From: Candidatus Gastranaerophilales bacterium HUM_9
GTDB lineage: Bacteria > Cyanobacteriota > Vampirovibrionia > Gastranaerophilales > Gastranaerophilaceae
DNA length: 64,000 nucleotides
Assembly: GCA_002103075.1 (NCBI GenBank)
Contig: DABG01000006.1
Location: forward strand, 23,474-87,473
Direction: 5' to 3'
This document shows positions 15,807 through 24,289 of the stretch, piece after piece. The translations under genes were made by a program, and so were the position numbers. Under the pieces are notes generated by a model, which was given only the letters and a program-made list of their open reading frames with translations, was not told the origin of the DNA and made no database searches. The first letter of the stretch is position 1; every line of letters begins with the position of its first letter.

Positions 15807-16013
15807 ATGAAAGGTTTTAATGGTGTTGATGATAAAATGTATCAATTATATAAAGACACTTTTAACCCCAAAGGTGCAGGACGTAAAGCAGGAAAGAAAA
15901 TTGGCAGAATAAAGCCTGAAACCGTTGTATTTTCCCGTCGTGTTACATTAGAAGAGAAAGAATTCCTTGAAAAAGCATTAAAAGAATTTAGACAACAAAA
16001 AAGAGGGCTGTAA
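15807..16013 (+). CDS. Downstream -1 frame: basic C-terminal domain, possible DNA-binding protein
   Basis: The frame is open from the slippery site at 15756; the ATG at 15807 is only the first internal methionine and has no clear binding site. The sequence contains a Gly/Lys/Arg-rich segment (GAGRKAGKKIGRIKP) and then VVFSRRVTLEEKEFLEKALKEF, a strand-helix-like arrangement reminiscent of ribbon-helix-helix or plasmid/phage DNA-binding proteins. This resemblance is weak. The stop lies in the arm of a terminator hairpin. Best read as the C-terminal part of a 133-aa fusion with the gene at 15613. Confidence 0.55.
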   Translation: MKGFNGVDDKMYQLYKDTFNPKGAGRKAGKKIGRIKPETVVFSRRVTLEEKEFLEKALKEFRQQKRGL

Positions 16014-16032
16014 TAATACAGCCCTTAAATTT
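16004..16032 (+). terminator. Terminator overlapping the stop codon of the mini-cassette
   Basis: AGGGCTGTA at 16004-16012 pairs with TACAGCCCT at 16017-16025 and is followed by TAAATTTGG. The stop codon is within the stem. Confidence 0.7.
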
Positions 16033-16088
16033 GGTGTTTATTAAGAATGGAGTTTGTAAATATTTAGCTTTTCATATAAAATCATTTT

Positions 16089-16496
16089 ATGAATATCCAA
16101 AAAATAAATCAAACAAACAATTATTCTCAACCTGCATACAAGGGGTTACATGTTATGGATCCAAAGGTGCAAAAACAGTTATTAACAACCTTGAACCCCA
16201 AACAATTGAATAACTTATCTAAAATAGCAAAATCTCAAGAAGATAATTCTGTTCACATATTATTAGACTCAAAGAATGGAAAGCAACTCAATGCATCTCT
16301 ATATTCTCCATATAGAATTAAAAATTTTAAAACTGAATATAAACAAGTTCCTTTTTTAGAATCTAAAATGCATTTTATTCAACGTGTTGCAAATACTGCA
16401 AATAAATATAAACAACAAATAAAAAATTTTAAAGTACTTAAACTAAACTGGATTTATTCTGTTTTACCTGAATGGAAAGATAAAATGAATCTTTAA
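16089..16496 (+). CDS. Unidentified protein with N-terminal YKG motif (135 aa)
   Basis: Begins MNIQKINQTNNYSQPAYKG, an Asn/Gln-rich start ending in a short aromatic-Lys-Gly motif. The following body is basic and helical with no recognised fold. The large protein at 16767 has a similar Asn-rich N-terminus ending in INFRG, so the two may share a targeting or sorting signal. No convincing ribosome binding site precedes the ATG. It lies between a terminator and a frame-broken remnant. Coding status is plausible from length and amino-acid composition only. Confidence 0.5.
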   Translation: MNIQKINQTNNYSQPAYKGLHVMDPKVQKQLLTTLNPKQLNNLSKIAKSQEDNSVHILLDSKNGKQLNASLYSPYRIKNFKTEYKQVPFLESKMHFIQRVANTANKYKQQIKNFKVLKLNWIYSVLPEWKDKMNL

Positions 16497-16522
16497 TATA
16501 TTTGATATTTGATTAAAATTAT

Positions 16523-16690
16523 CTATTCTTTTGTATCAAGTCCTTGTTTGCTAGCTTTTATATCAGCTCTCATAGATCTTCTTTTATTTTCTTCTTTATC
16601 CATATATTTTTCAATCTAACATTTGTAAGAAAATCAGCTGCTACAATCCCTAGATATATGCCTGTCCGTGAATAATTTTTTTGTTACATA
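16523..16690 (-). pseudogene. Possible frame-broken gene remnant
   Basis: On the minus strand a short frame (GIYLGIVAADFLTNVRLK) runs into another frame (MDKEENKRRSMRADIKASK, ending QGLDTKE) across an A-rich run near 16605, which looks like one short protein split by an indel. Neither half is recognisable, so this is a tentative call. Confidence 0.25.
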
Positions 16691-16766
16691 TTAGTTATTT
16701 TATTAGCAAGTTTTTTTATTACGATTTTTATAATAATAACAACTATTACAAATTTTAAGGATAATC

Positions 16767-18638
16767 ATGAATATAATTAACGCTGGATTGTACACAAATA
16801 GTGTAACTTCATTAAAAAATAATCGTCTAAATCAGTCAAAAAATAATAATATAACTAACACAATAAGTAATAATTATAATATGCCAGCATTGGCTCCAAA
16901 TTATTTGGCTAAAATAAATTTTAGAGGAAAATTAGATTGGAAAGCTATAGCTGATTACACAACAGATATGGGAAAACGTATATATTCAAAACGTAACGTT
17001 ACTGAATTTTCAAATATTCATAAAAATGCTAGCGGTATTACTGAGGGCCGTGGATTGCCAGAAGAGTGGCTTAGTAGAATCGAAAATCCAGAAAAATTTG
17101 ATAAGGACAACTTTATCACTGAATTCGGGGAATGTTTTGAAAAAGAAAGAAAATTTTCAGATGTTGATAGATTAAATGACGATTTAACTAATCTTTTTAC
17201 TAAAAACGGTATTATTGATGAAAAAACACCTTTATCAGTAAAATATATTGGGCATGGATTTCAAGCTTGGGCATATAAAATAGGTATCGGAAAAGATGAA
17301 AATAAAGGTGTTGTAGCTAAATTATTTAAACGTGATAATAATTATCTCCAAAACCACGGAAACCATACAGAACAAAACCTTGCTGAGTATGTAAAGAATT
17401 ATGCAGGTGATAAATCAGAGTTTGTAAAATATTATTATGGTGATACAAAACACGGTTTAATGGTTGTAGATTATTTACCACCAAATATTGAAAAACCAAA
17501 AGACAAATTAGATTTAAGCGATATTGGTGTTGGTTATGGTGATGATTTTCCTAAAAACAGAATTAATGGTTATATTTGTGATTTCGGGGGAATAGAAACT
17601 GTTTCTAACCTCGTTGGTAACAAGTTAGCACAAGATGTTCATTCTGCTATTAAGTACGCTGAAACTCCTGAGAAAAAGGTTGAAATTTTTAACGATATAA
17701 TTTCTAAGAACGATGGTTCAGATGACTTTAAGGATAAGGCTATTGGTCTTGTTCACGGTATTAAACATATGCCAAAAGAAATTCAACCAGAGTTATATCA
17801 AAAATGTTATGACTTAAAGAGTCACAGGGTTAATATAGCTCTAATTCAAAATATCAAGAATTTTGAACGAACACCTGTATTAGATAATTTGACTGAAAAA
17901 CTTGTGACGAATGTTGATGATATAAAAGCTGTAGAAAATATAGCAAAGGAAATTAAACATGTTCCGGACAAGTTACGTCATAAGTTTTTTGAAGAACAAA
18001 CTGACACAAAACACTCTGCAACAATTAAATATCTAGCAAGAAACATTAATCAATATTATAAAGATATGCCAAACCGTGTACATATCTATCAAACATTTAG
18101 TGATAATGCAGACCCTTATGCAAGCGTTGCTTTGATAAACTCTATGAAATATATGGGAAGCAGTCGTTATGGTGAATATTTCGAAAAATTCTTCTCTAAA
18201 AATGATGATATGGTTAATACATCTTTAGCAAGATCAATTGATTTGTTAAATGATGATAAAAACCTTCAACAAAAATGGATTGATAAGCTATTAGCTTGTG
18301 ATAATGAGCAAGTTACAACTGGCTTATGTGAAGTCGTGCCATTTATAAATGATGAATTGAAAGTACCGTTGTATGACAGATTGTTAAATTCAAAAGACAA
18401 GGTTGCAAAGGAATTTTTGGCAGAAAATTTAACTTCTATCCCAGGATATAAACAATCACAGGATTGGATTCCTAGATTGTTAGATGGTGCAGATAATATG
18501 GTTAGAGGAACTATTGCAAACACAGTTAAAGATATGCCTGAGGGAAAAATTAAAAAAGATTGGTCAAGACTTGTATCAGATGGTGCAGACAACTCTGTTC
18601 GTGATAAACTTTCAAACCGTGAATCTAGATATATGTAG
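16767..18638 (+). CDS. Kinase-fold protein with C-terminal helical repeats (623 aa)
   Basis: The N-terminus is Asn-rich and ends in INFRG near residue 54. Residues about 158-275 carry the landmarks of a protein-kinase/aminoglycoside-kinase fold: glycine loop YIGHGFQAWAYKI (160-172), VVAKLF with Lys185, a VVDYLPP hinge (233-239), GDDFPKN fitting the catalytic loop (Asp259, Asn264) and ICDFGG (Asp272). The remainder, from about 290, is a series of roughly 38-residue helical units such as PELYQKCYDLKSHRVNIALIQ and LYDRLLNSKDKVAKEFLAENL, resembling HEAT repeats. The likely role is phosphorylation of a partner held by the repeats, or a pseudokinase scaffold. AAGGA precedes the ATG. Function is inferred. 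Confidence 0.55.
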   Translation: MNIINAGLYTNSVTSLKNNRLNQSKNNNITNTISNNYNMPALAPNYLAKINFRGKLDWKAIADYTTDMGKRIYSKRNVTEFSNIHKNASGITEGRGLPEEWLSRIENPEKFDKDNFITEFGECFEKERKFSDVDRLNDDLTNLFTKNGIIDEKTPLSVKYIGHGFQAWAYKIGIGKDENKGVVAKLFKRDNNYLQNHGNHTEQNLAEYVKNYAGDKSEFVKYYYGDTKHGLMVVDYLPPNIEKPKDKLDLSDIGVGYGDDFPKNRINGYICDFGGIETVSNLVGNKLAQDVHSAIKYAETPEKKVEIFNDIISKNDGSDDFKDKAIGLVHGIKHMPKEIQPELYQKCYDLKSHRVNIALIQNIKNFERTPVLDNLTEKLVTNVDDIKAVENIAKEIKHVPDKLRHKFFEEQTDTKHSATIKYLARNINQYYKDMPNRVHIYQTFSDNADPYASVALINSMKYMGSSRYGEYFEKFFSKNDDMVNTSLARSIDLLNDDKNLQQKWIDKLLACDNEQVTTGLCEVVPFINDELKVPLYDRLLNSKDKVAKEFLAENLTSIPGYKQSQDWIPRLLDGADNMVRGTIANTVKDMPEGKIKKDWSRLVSDGADNSVRDKLSNRESRYM

Positions 18639-18644
18639 GTGAAA

Positions 18645-18766
18645 CTCTGTGAGCGTGGAGCAAATACAGGGTAATTTCGGAATCCCTGCGTACATTTAAT
18701 GTCTAAACTCTTTCTTTAATATTATTCGGAACAGTAGTGAAACTTATTTTAATATCCCTGCGAACA
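18645..18766 (+). repeat. Degenerate copies of the short dispersed repeat
   Basis: Two partial units occur here: GGAATCCCTGCGTACATTT near 18679-18697 preceded by a diverged GAGCGTGGAG stretch, and ATATCCCTGCGAACACT near 18753-18769. They match the 3' half of the ~57-bp repeat. Confidence 0.45.
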
Positions 18767-19390
18767 CTAAGACTCTTTCAAGTTCTTAATATGTTTGTAA
18801 ACGTAAATAACTCCTAATATACCGAAAACAGCAATTATAACTGCATCAAACTTATGCCAAATACTTTTTAGAGCTTCAAAGTTTTCACCCATCTTGATAC
18901 CAACATAAACAAGAACATAGCTCCAAATCAATGAACCTAAAAATGTAAGAGTGAAGAACGTGCGTTTTCTTGCTCTAAGGATACCTGCAGGCAAAGATAC
19001 AAAGGTTCTTACTACAGGTAACATTCTGCATAAGAAAAATGCCCAATCACCATACTTATCAACCCATTTGTCTGCTTCTTCTAAATCTTTTTTAGACACA
19101 AGGAAGTATTTGCCGTATTTTTCAACAAAATCTCTTCCACCAAAATATCCAATGTAATATGATGGAATAGAACCAAGTACACAACCAATTGCACCAAAGA
19201 TTGAGGCTGTGTGTATACTGTTAATTTTGCCTAGTGTAACCATATAGCCTGCAAACGGTAAAATAGCTTCACTCGGTAATGGAATATTACAAGATTCAAT
19301 TGCCATTAAAAAACTTATACCCCAAGGTCCAAAAAGTTTTATGACTTCTTGTATGAACCCGACTAGCATTCCTAAAATTGTTTCTATCAT
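18767..19390 (-). CDS. DedA-family inner membrane protein
   Basis: DedA/SNARE-associated domain protein of 207 aa, a family that includes undecaprenyl-phosphate and phospholipid translocases. The signature region MAIESCNIPLPSEAILPFAGYM is clear, followed by GAIGCVLGSIPSYYIGYFGGRDFVEKYG and the arginine-containing FFLCRMLPVVRTFVSLPAGI re-entrant segment. Four or five hydrophobic spans are visible, ending in a basic tail. It is 18 bases downstream of the GH57 gene on the same strand and probably cotranscribed. The particular substrate cannot be deduced. Confidence 0.92.
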   Translation of the reverse strand: MIETILGMLVGFIQEVIKLFGPWGISFLMAIESCNIPLPSEAILPFAGYMVTLGKINSIHTASIFGAIGCVLGSIPSYYIGYFGGRDFVEKYGKYFLVSKKDLEEADKWVDKYGDWAFFLCRMLPVVRTFVSLPAGILRARKRTFFTLTFLGSLIWSYVLVYVGIKMGENFEALKSIWHKFDAVIIAVFGILGVIYVYKHIKNLKES

Positions 19391-19408
19391 TTTTAACTTC
19401 CCTGTATT

Positions 19409-21895
19409 CTATTTTGAAAGTAGGATTTTATCGAATTTTTCTTGATAAAATCCAACATTGATGTTCAATCTTTTTGCAATATCAAAAAGTTGTTCTATCA
19501 AATTTCTTTCTGCTTGTGTAGACATATTTTCAATTAAATCGTTTAATTGAGTAATAATTTTTGTGTAGAATATGTTTTGAGCATCAGAAATATCAACTTT
19601 TATATCAAGTTTTTCTATTTCATCAAGCAAGTCGTGTAACATATCTGCTTGTTGATATTCAAGGCTGAACACCAATCTATTAATGTTTTCAGTAATTTTT
19701 TTACTGAACAAAGCACTTGTAGGCTTTTTATCAAGTTTGATACCAATTCTTTTTGCTTCAAAATTGATATCACTTGCAAGCTGAATAACGTTTTCATCAA
19801 TATAAGCGTTTGATTGAGTGAATAAATCGTTAAACTGTTTTGTAAGTGTGTATTGTGCTGAAATCTTGAATTCATCTGGAATATCAAGTCCTAAATCTTG
19901 CAAGTGCAATACAGAGCTTTTTCCCTCGTTGTAAATATCTTCATAAGATTTTGCGAACTCGTCAAGACGTTCTTTTAACAAGATTTGAAGTATCTTACGA
20001 CGTTCTTCAATAAAGATATCTTTAAGAGTGAAGTATTCTCTACCAAAGAAATCGTCAATAGCTCTAATTGTTTCAGTCATTGGATTTACGATGAATATTT
20101 TAGACAATTTATTTTTGATTTCACCATATTCTGATGTACATTCTCGGATTGCACATTGAAAATCCCCACCAGAAAACTGCAATAGAGCCAACATATAATT
20201 GTGTTTTTCAAGCGTAATTCTTGATTGAATTTGAACTTCTGCAATAATCAAAGATGTGTCGCCTTTTTTAAGACGTTTGTAATCACGTTTTTTGATTCTA
20301 TAGCAGTATACATTTTCTTTTTCGTTCAGTTCTTGATAAATTGATGATACAGCCCACAAACTTACTATTTGTTTTGAAGTAATAACAGAAGGTTTTACAA
20401 ATCTGTTATAGATATCTTTACCAGAACCGATTTCTGGATAATTACTTCTTGCTTCAGAAAGAATTTCAAGGTATCTGTCTTCAAAATTCGTATCTGTAAA
20501 TTCGCTAATAAGTTGTATAACTTTAGCAGAGTATTTCATGATTTGAACTGTTTCGATACCAGAAAGTTCGCAGAAGAACCAACCGCAACTTGTGTACATA
20601 AGCATCAAATCACGTTGGATTTCTAATAATTTCATACCTTTAACTTTTTGTTCATCGGTTAAATTAGGTAGGAAGTATTCGTTTTGGAACTTTTGTACAT
20701 TTGACAAACTTCTATCCAAAATTACGTCGATATAGTTGTATCTGGCTTGAATAGGGTCTTTAAAATAATCCTTTCCAAGTTTTTGTACAACAGGATAAAC
20801 AGCATCTCTTAAATAATCCATAGCTTCACGAAGTGGTTTTCTCCATTTTTGGTTCCAACCTGCGTGACCCCCTGTAGAACAACCACAATCTTCTTTCCAA
20901 CGACCAACTCCGTGAGAACAGCTCCAAGATGAAACATCTTTAAGGTCTACTTGCCAATCACTGCGGTATTTATCAAGGTATTCTGCGTAGTTTGTAACAG
21001 TGAAGTCTGAATCTTTTATTTTCATAGACATTATGTATGCCAATGCCATATCACCGAATTTTGTGTGGTGACCGTAGCTTTCACCGTCGGTTGCAATGTT
21101 TACAATTTGAGGATAGTTTCTGTCGTAAGAAATACCATCTTTAAGTCTGTTCATGAACTTATTGCCATCTCTTAAAAGTTCGTCGAAAGCAACAGATTTT
21201 GAGATTGCACCATCATAGAAAAATAAGTCTATGAATTTTCCTGGAGCAGATTTGATATAGTATCTGTAAGAGCGAGCAGGGTCAATGTTACCCCAGCTAA
21301 CGTCTTGCCAGTCGTTTTCATCTAATTTCTTGATAGCTTTTGCTTGGAATGGTGAAAGGATAGTGAACTTGATTCCGTTTTCTTCAAGAACTCTTAGAGT
21401 ATCATCATCAACAGCAGTTTCTGCTAGCCACATACCCTCTGGAGCTCTGCCGAAACGGGTTTCAAAATCACGAATTCCCCATTTTACTTGGGTTTGTTTG
21501 TCTAGTTCGTTTGCTAATGGCATAATGATATGGTTATAAACCTGTGCAATTGCGTTACCATGTCCATTGTGAGCTTCTACACTTTTCATATCAGCTTTGA
21601 TTATTCTTTCATAAGCTAATGGTGCAAATTGTTGCATCCAAGATAACAGTGTTGGACCAAAGTTGAAACTCATATATTCGTAGTTGTTTACTAGACAGAT
21701 TATTTCATTTTTGTTATTGACAACTTTTGATACAGAGTTTGGTGCATAACATTCATTGTTTACTCTTTCATTCCAATCGTGACAAGGGTTTGCACTTGGT
21801 TGAAGCTCAATTGCTTCTAACCACGGATTTTCTCTCGGTGGTTGGTAAAAATGTCCGTGTATAGCCAAAAATACGTCTTTTTTCTTTGTTGTCAT
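19409..21895 (-). CDS. GH57 glycoside hydrolase with DUF3536 domain
   Basis: Protein of 828 aa. The N-terminal GH57 barrel shows GHFYQPPRENPW in place of the HQP motif, GMWLAETAVDDD (catalytic Glu of motif 3) and ATDGESYGHH (acid region). The C-terminal half, from about residue 450, matches the DUF3536-type helical region seen in this subgroup. GH57 enzymes act on alpha-glucans, often on glycogen, so intracellular glucan turnover is likely; there is no signal peptide. It precedes dedA by 18 bases and follows a secreted protein gene by 17 bases, making a three-gene unit. Confidence 0.9.
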   Translation of the reverse strand: MTTKKKDVFLAIHGHFYQPPRENPWLEAIELQPSANPCHDWNERVNNECYAPNSVSKVVNNKNEIICLVNNYEYMSFNFGPTLLSWMQQFAPLAYERIIKADMKSVEAHNGHGNAIAQVYNHIIMPLANELDKQTQVKWGIRDFETRFGRAPEGMWLAETAVDDDTLRVLEENGIKFTILSPFQAKAIKKLDENDWQDVSWGNIDPARSYRYYIKSAPGKFIDLFFYDGAISKSVAFDELLRDGNKFMNRLKDGISYDRNYPQIVNIATDGESYGHHTKFGDMALAYIMSMKIKDSDFTVTNYAEYLDKYRSDWQVDLKDVSSWSCSHGVGRWKEDCGCSTGGHAGWNQKWRKPLREAMDYLRDAVYPVVQKLGKDYFKDPIQARYNYIDVILDRSLSNVQKFQNEYFLPNLTDEQKVKGMKLLEIQRDLMLMYTSCGWFFCELSGIETVQIMKYSAKVIQLISEFTDTNFEDRYLEILSEARSNYPEIGSGKDIYNRFVKPSVITSKQIVSLWAVSSIYQELNEKENVYCYRIKKRDYKRLKKGDTSLIIAEVQIQSRITLEKHNYMLALLQFSGGDFQCAIRECTSEYGEIKNKLSKIFIVNPMTETIRAIDDFFGREYFTLKDIFIEERRKILQILLKERLDEFAKSYEDIYNEGKSSVLHLQDLGLDIPDEFKISAQYTLTKQFNDLFTQSNAYIDENVIQLASDINFEAKRIGIKLDKKPTSALFSKKITENINRLVFSLEYQQADMLHDLLDEIEKLDIKVDISDAQNIFYTKIITQLNDLIENMSTQAERNLIEQLFDIAKRLNINVGFYQEKFDKILLSK

Positions 21896-21912
21896 AACTT
21901 CTCCATACTATA

Positions 21913-22437
21913 TTATTTCTTGTTTAATTTGTCTAATTTATCGACATCAACCCAAACATCGCCTAAAGCGTTTGAAAATACTACGCCTGAGAATTGGATT
22001 GTATCTCCTTCTTTAAGTTCGATATATTTTTCTGCAAATCCTCTTTTTACGAATAATTTCATTTCTGGAAGAGGAATTTTTTTGTCTGTATCAGGTCTGA
22101 AAATTAAGAAAGATATGCAGTCCTCAGAGCTTCTCATCGCAGGTTTGTAATCAAGACCTAGTGTTGAGAATTTGTTAAACTTTGCAGATACGTTTATTCT
22201 TTTACCCATATAGTTATTAGGTGATTTAACCACAGAGATTGGGTTTACAAGATTTGTTAATAGAACAACTGGTGTATCTTGTTTTTTTACTTCTTTTTGT
22301 GGTTCAGAAACTTCTATTTCACAAGGTGGAGTAGAATTATCTTTTTCTGTTGGTGCATTCGTTTCTGATGCAAAAACTCCAAAACCTATAACTAATGCGA
22401 ATAATATACTAAATAAAATACTAATTTTTTTCTTCAT
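21913..22437 (-). CDS. Secreted protein of unknown function, possibly OB-fold-like (174 aa)
   Basis: A signal peptide is evident (MKKKISILFSILFALVIGFGVFA). The mature part begins with a Glu/Pro/Lys-rich linker and is followed by a beta-rich domain: NPISVVKSPNNYMGKRINVSA, FLIFRPDT and LKEGDTIQFSGVVFSNALGDVWVDVD. The last resembles an OB-fold barrel, which might bind a small ligand or nucleic acid; this is weak. It lies upstream of the GH57 gene on the same strand by 17 bases. No lipobox was seen. Confidence 0.6.
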   Translation of the reverse strand: MKKKISILFSILFALVIGFGVFASETNAPTEKDNSTPPCEIEVSEPQKEVKKQDTPVVLLTNLVNPISVVKSPNNYMGKRINVSAKFNKFSTLGLDYKPAMRSSEDCISFLIFRPDTDKKIPLPEMKLFVKRGFAEKYIELKEGDTIQFSGVVFSNALGDVWVDVDKLDKLNKK

Positions 22438-22610
22438 ACAATTAACTCTCCTATCGTTTATATTTTATCATACTTTAGATTTTTTGTAACTATTTTACTA
22501 TTGTTTGATTGGATGATTTTTAGGAAAGGTACTAATTTTTTATTGATATTTGAGGTTTTGTAAAACAGACCTACAATATTTGTTGTAAAATTATAAAAAA
22601 GGAAGAAAAT

Positions 22611-23393
22611 ATGAAATATAAAAATTTAGAAAGATTAGTAGAAATAATAGAAACATTAAGAGGCGAAAACGGTTGTGTTTGGGATAGAGCACAAACTCAC
22701 CAAACATTGACTCCTAATATGTTGGAAGAAGCTTATGAAGCAGTAGAAGCAATAAAAGAGAATAATCCTACTCATTTAAGAGAAGAATTGGGTGATGTAT
22801 TATTACAGGTTGTTTTGCACTCTCAAATAGCTAAAGATAATAATGAATTTGATATTGAAGATGTTGCAAAGGAATTAAACGAAAAACTTATTCATAGACA
22901 CCCTCATGTTTTTGGTAATGCAGAAGTTAATTCCCCACAAGATGTTGTTGAAAATTGGGACAAGTTAAAACAAGAAGAAAAAAAAGAAAGAAAATCACAG
23001 ATGGACGGTATCCCAATTACATTACCTGCGTTGATGGCTTGCCAAAAAATTAGTAAAAGAGCGATTAAAGTTGGATTTGAATGGGATAAAGTTGAAACTT
23101 TAATGGATTGTGTAAAGTCTGAGTTTGATGAGTTCTTTGAAGAAGTGAAAAATAATGACAAAAACTCAATGGAAGACGAGATGGGCGATATTTTGTTTGC
23201 TGTTGTGAATTTGGCAAGATGGTATAAAATTGATGCTGAACAGGCTTTGTTGAGAGCTAATAAAAAATTTATGAATCGTTTTAGAATGATGGAGAAATTA
23301 GCCGTTAAGCCTCTTGAAGAATATTCTTTTGAAGAATACGATAAGTTGTGGAAAGAAGCTAAACGTACTATAAAAGAAAATTTAGTTAAATAA
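22611..23393 (+). CDS. mazG: Nucleoside triphosphate pyrophosphohydrolase
   Basis: MazG removes aberrant or excess NTPs by hydrolysis to NMP and pyrophosphate. Two tandem MazG folds are visible: the N-terminal with CVWDRAQTHQTLTPNMLEEAYE and LREELGDVLLQVVLHSQIA (EExxE and ExxD metal-binding residues), and the C-terminal with MEDEMGDILFAVVNLARWY. Both sets of acidic residues are present, so both domains look competent. Length of 260 aa is normal. AAAGGAAG precedes the ATG, and the isochorismatase-like gene begins 21 bases downstream. Confidence 0.96.
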   Translation: MKYKNLERLVEIIETLRGENGCVWDRAQTHQTLTPNMLEEAYEAVEAIKENNPTHLREELGDVLLQVVLHSQIAKDNNEFDIEDVAKELNEKLIHRHPHVFGNAEVNSPQDVVENWDKLKQEEKKERKSQMDGIPITLPALMACQKISKRAIKVGFEWDKVETLMDCVKSEFDEFFEEVKNNDKNSMEDEMGDILFAVVNLARWYKIDAEQALLRANKKFMNRFRMMEKLAVKPLEEYSFEEYDKLWKEAKRTIKENLVK

Positions 23394-23414
23394 TATGATA
23401 AAAAAGGAGAATTT

Positions 23415-23954
23415 ATGTTAAATGTTGAAAATACAGTGTTTTTAATGATAGATATTCAGGAAAAACTTGTGAATATGTTGAAAAATTCAATGGAGATTGC
23501 TAATAATAATGCAATCTTAGCTAAAACTGCTCAAATTATGGGTGTTCCTGTAATTTTAACAGAACAATATCCACAAGGATTGGGTTCAACTGTTTTATCA
23601 GTAAAATCTTTCGTTGACGGAGCTAATATTTTTGAAAAAACAACTTTTTCTGCATTAAAAGTTGAAGAAATTAAGGCTAAGTTGGAAGAAACTGGTAAAA
23701 AGAATGTTGTTTTAACAGGTATTGAGTCACACATTTGCGTTTATCAAACGGCAAGAGAGTTGATAGAAGCCGGTTATAATGTGTTTGTTGTAAAAAATGC
23801 TTGTGCAAGCAGAAGTAAAAAAGATTATAGAACAGCTTTAGAATTGATGAGAGATTATGGTGTAAAACTTACTTGTGTTGAAACTGTGTTGTTTGAACTT
23901 TTAGAATCATCAAAAAATCCTCATTTTAGAGAAGTACAACTTTTGATAAAATAA
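23415..23954 (+). CDS. Isochorismatase-family hydrolase
   Basis: A 179-aa cysteine hydrolase-fold protein. The triad is recognisable: Asp13 in FLMIDIQEKLV, Lys75 in FEKTTFSAL and Cys108 in GIESHICVYQTA. The nearest type is the YcaC-like group of isochorismatase relatives, whose substrates are mostly unknown amides. It follows mazG by 21 bases with an AAGGAGA binding site, so they are likely cotranscribed. A strong terminator lies downstream. The family call is safe; the substrate is not known. Confidence 0.9.
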   Translation: MLNVENTVFLMIDIQEKLVNMLKNSMEIANNNAILAKTAQIMGVPVILTEQYPQGLGSTVLSVKSFVDGANIFEKTTFSALKVEEIKAKLEETGKKNVVLTGIESHICVYQTARELIEAGYNVFVVKNACASRSKKDYRTALELMRDYGVKLTCVETVLFELLESSKNPHFREVQLLIK

Positions 23955-24289
23955 GGCTATAATTGAGTTTTGTTAAGAAATGCTACGTAATATTAAGGTA
24001 TATTACGTAGCATTTTATATAGAACTCTACCTATTTTTTAAGGATATATTTGCGTTTGACAAAATTATTTTAAGTTTTGTAACAAGAAATGTTAACGAAT
24101 AATATATAGAGGGTATATATAAAGTATATAACACAGGTTGATATGTAAAAGGTGTTGAGAGTAGAACAGATTAATAATTCATACATTTATACCTAGAGGT
24201 TGTACAAAAAAATAATATTTACCAAATATTACCCCCCCCATATTTAATATCGTCAATAATAATTACGTGTAACGAAGGAGTTTTTTACT
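23955..24289. promoter_or_regulatory. Long leader of the sigma factor gene
   Basis: After the terminator the stretch contains a copy of TATATAAAGTATAT at 24116-24129 matching the two copies near the start of the window, and a run of eight C at 24232-24239, conspicuous in an AT-rich leader. The ribosome binding site GAAGGAG precedes the ATG. Nothing resembling a known riboswitch was seen. Confidence 0.4.
23978..24015 (+). terminator. Terminator after the isochorismatase-like gene
   Basis: ATGCTACGTAATAT pairs with ATATTACGTAGCAT around a short TAAGGT loop and is followed by TTTATAT. It is nearly symmetric. Confidence 0.85.

Noticed and set aside
14712..16500. Prophage or integrative element
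   Set aside because: No integrase, portal, relaxase or replication gene is present; only scars and small genes remain.
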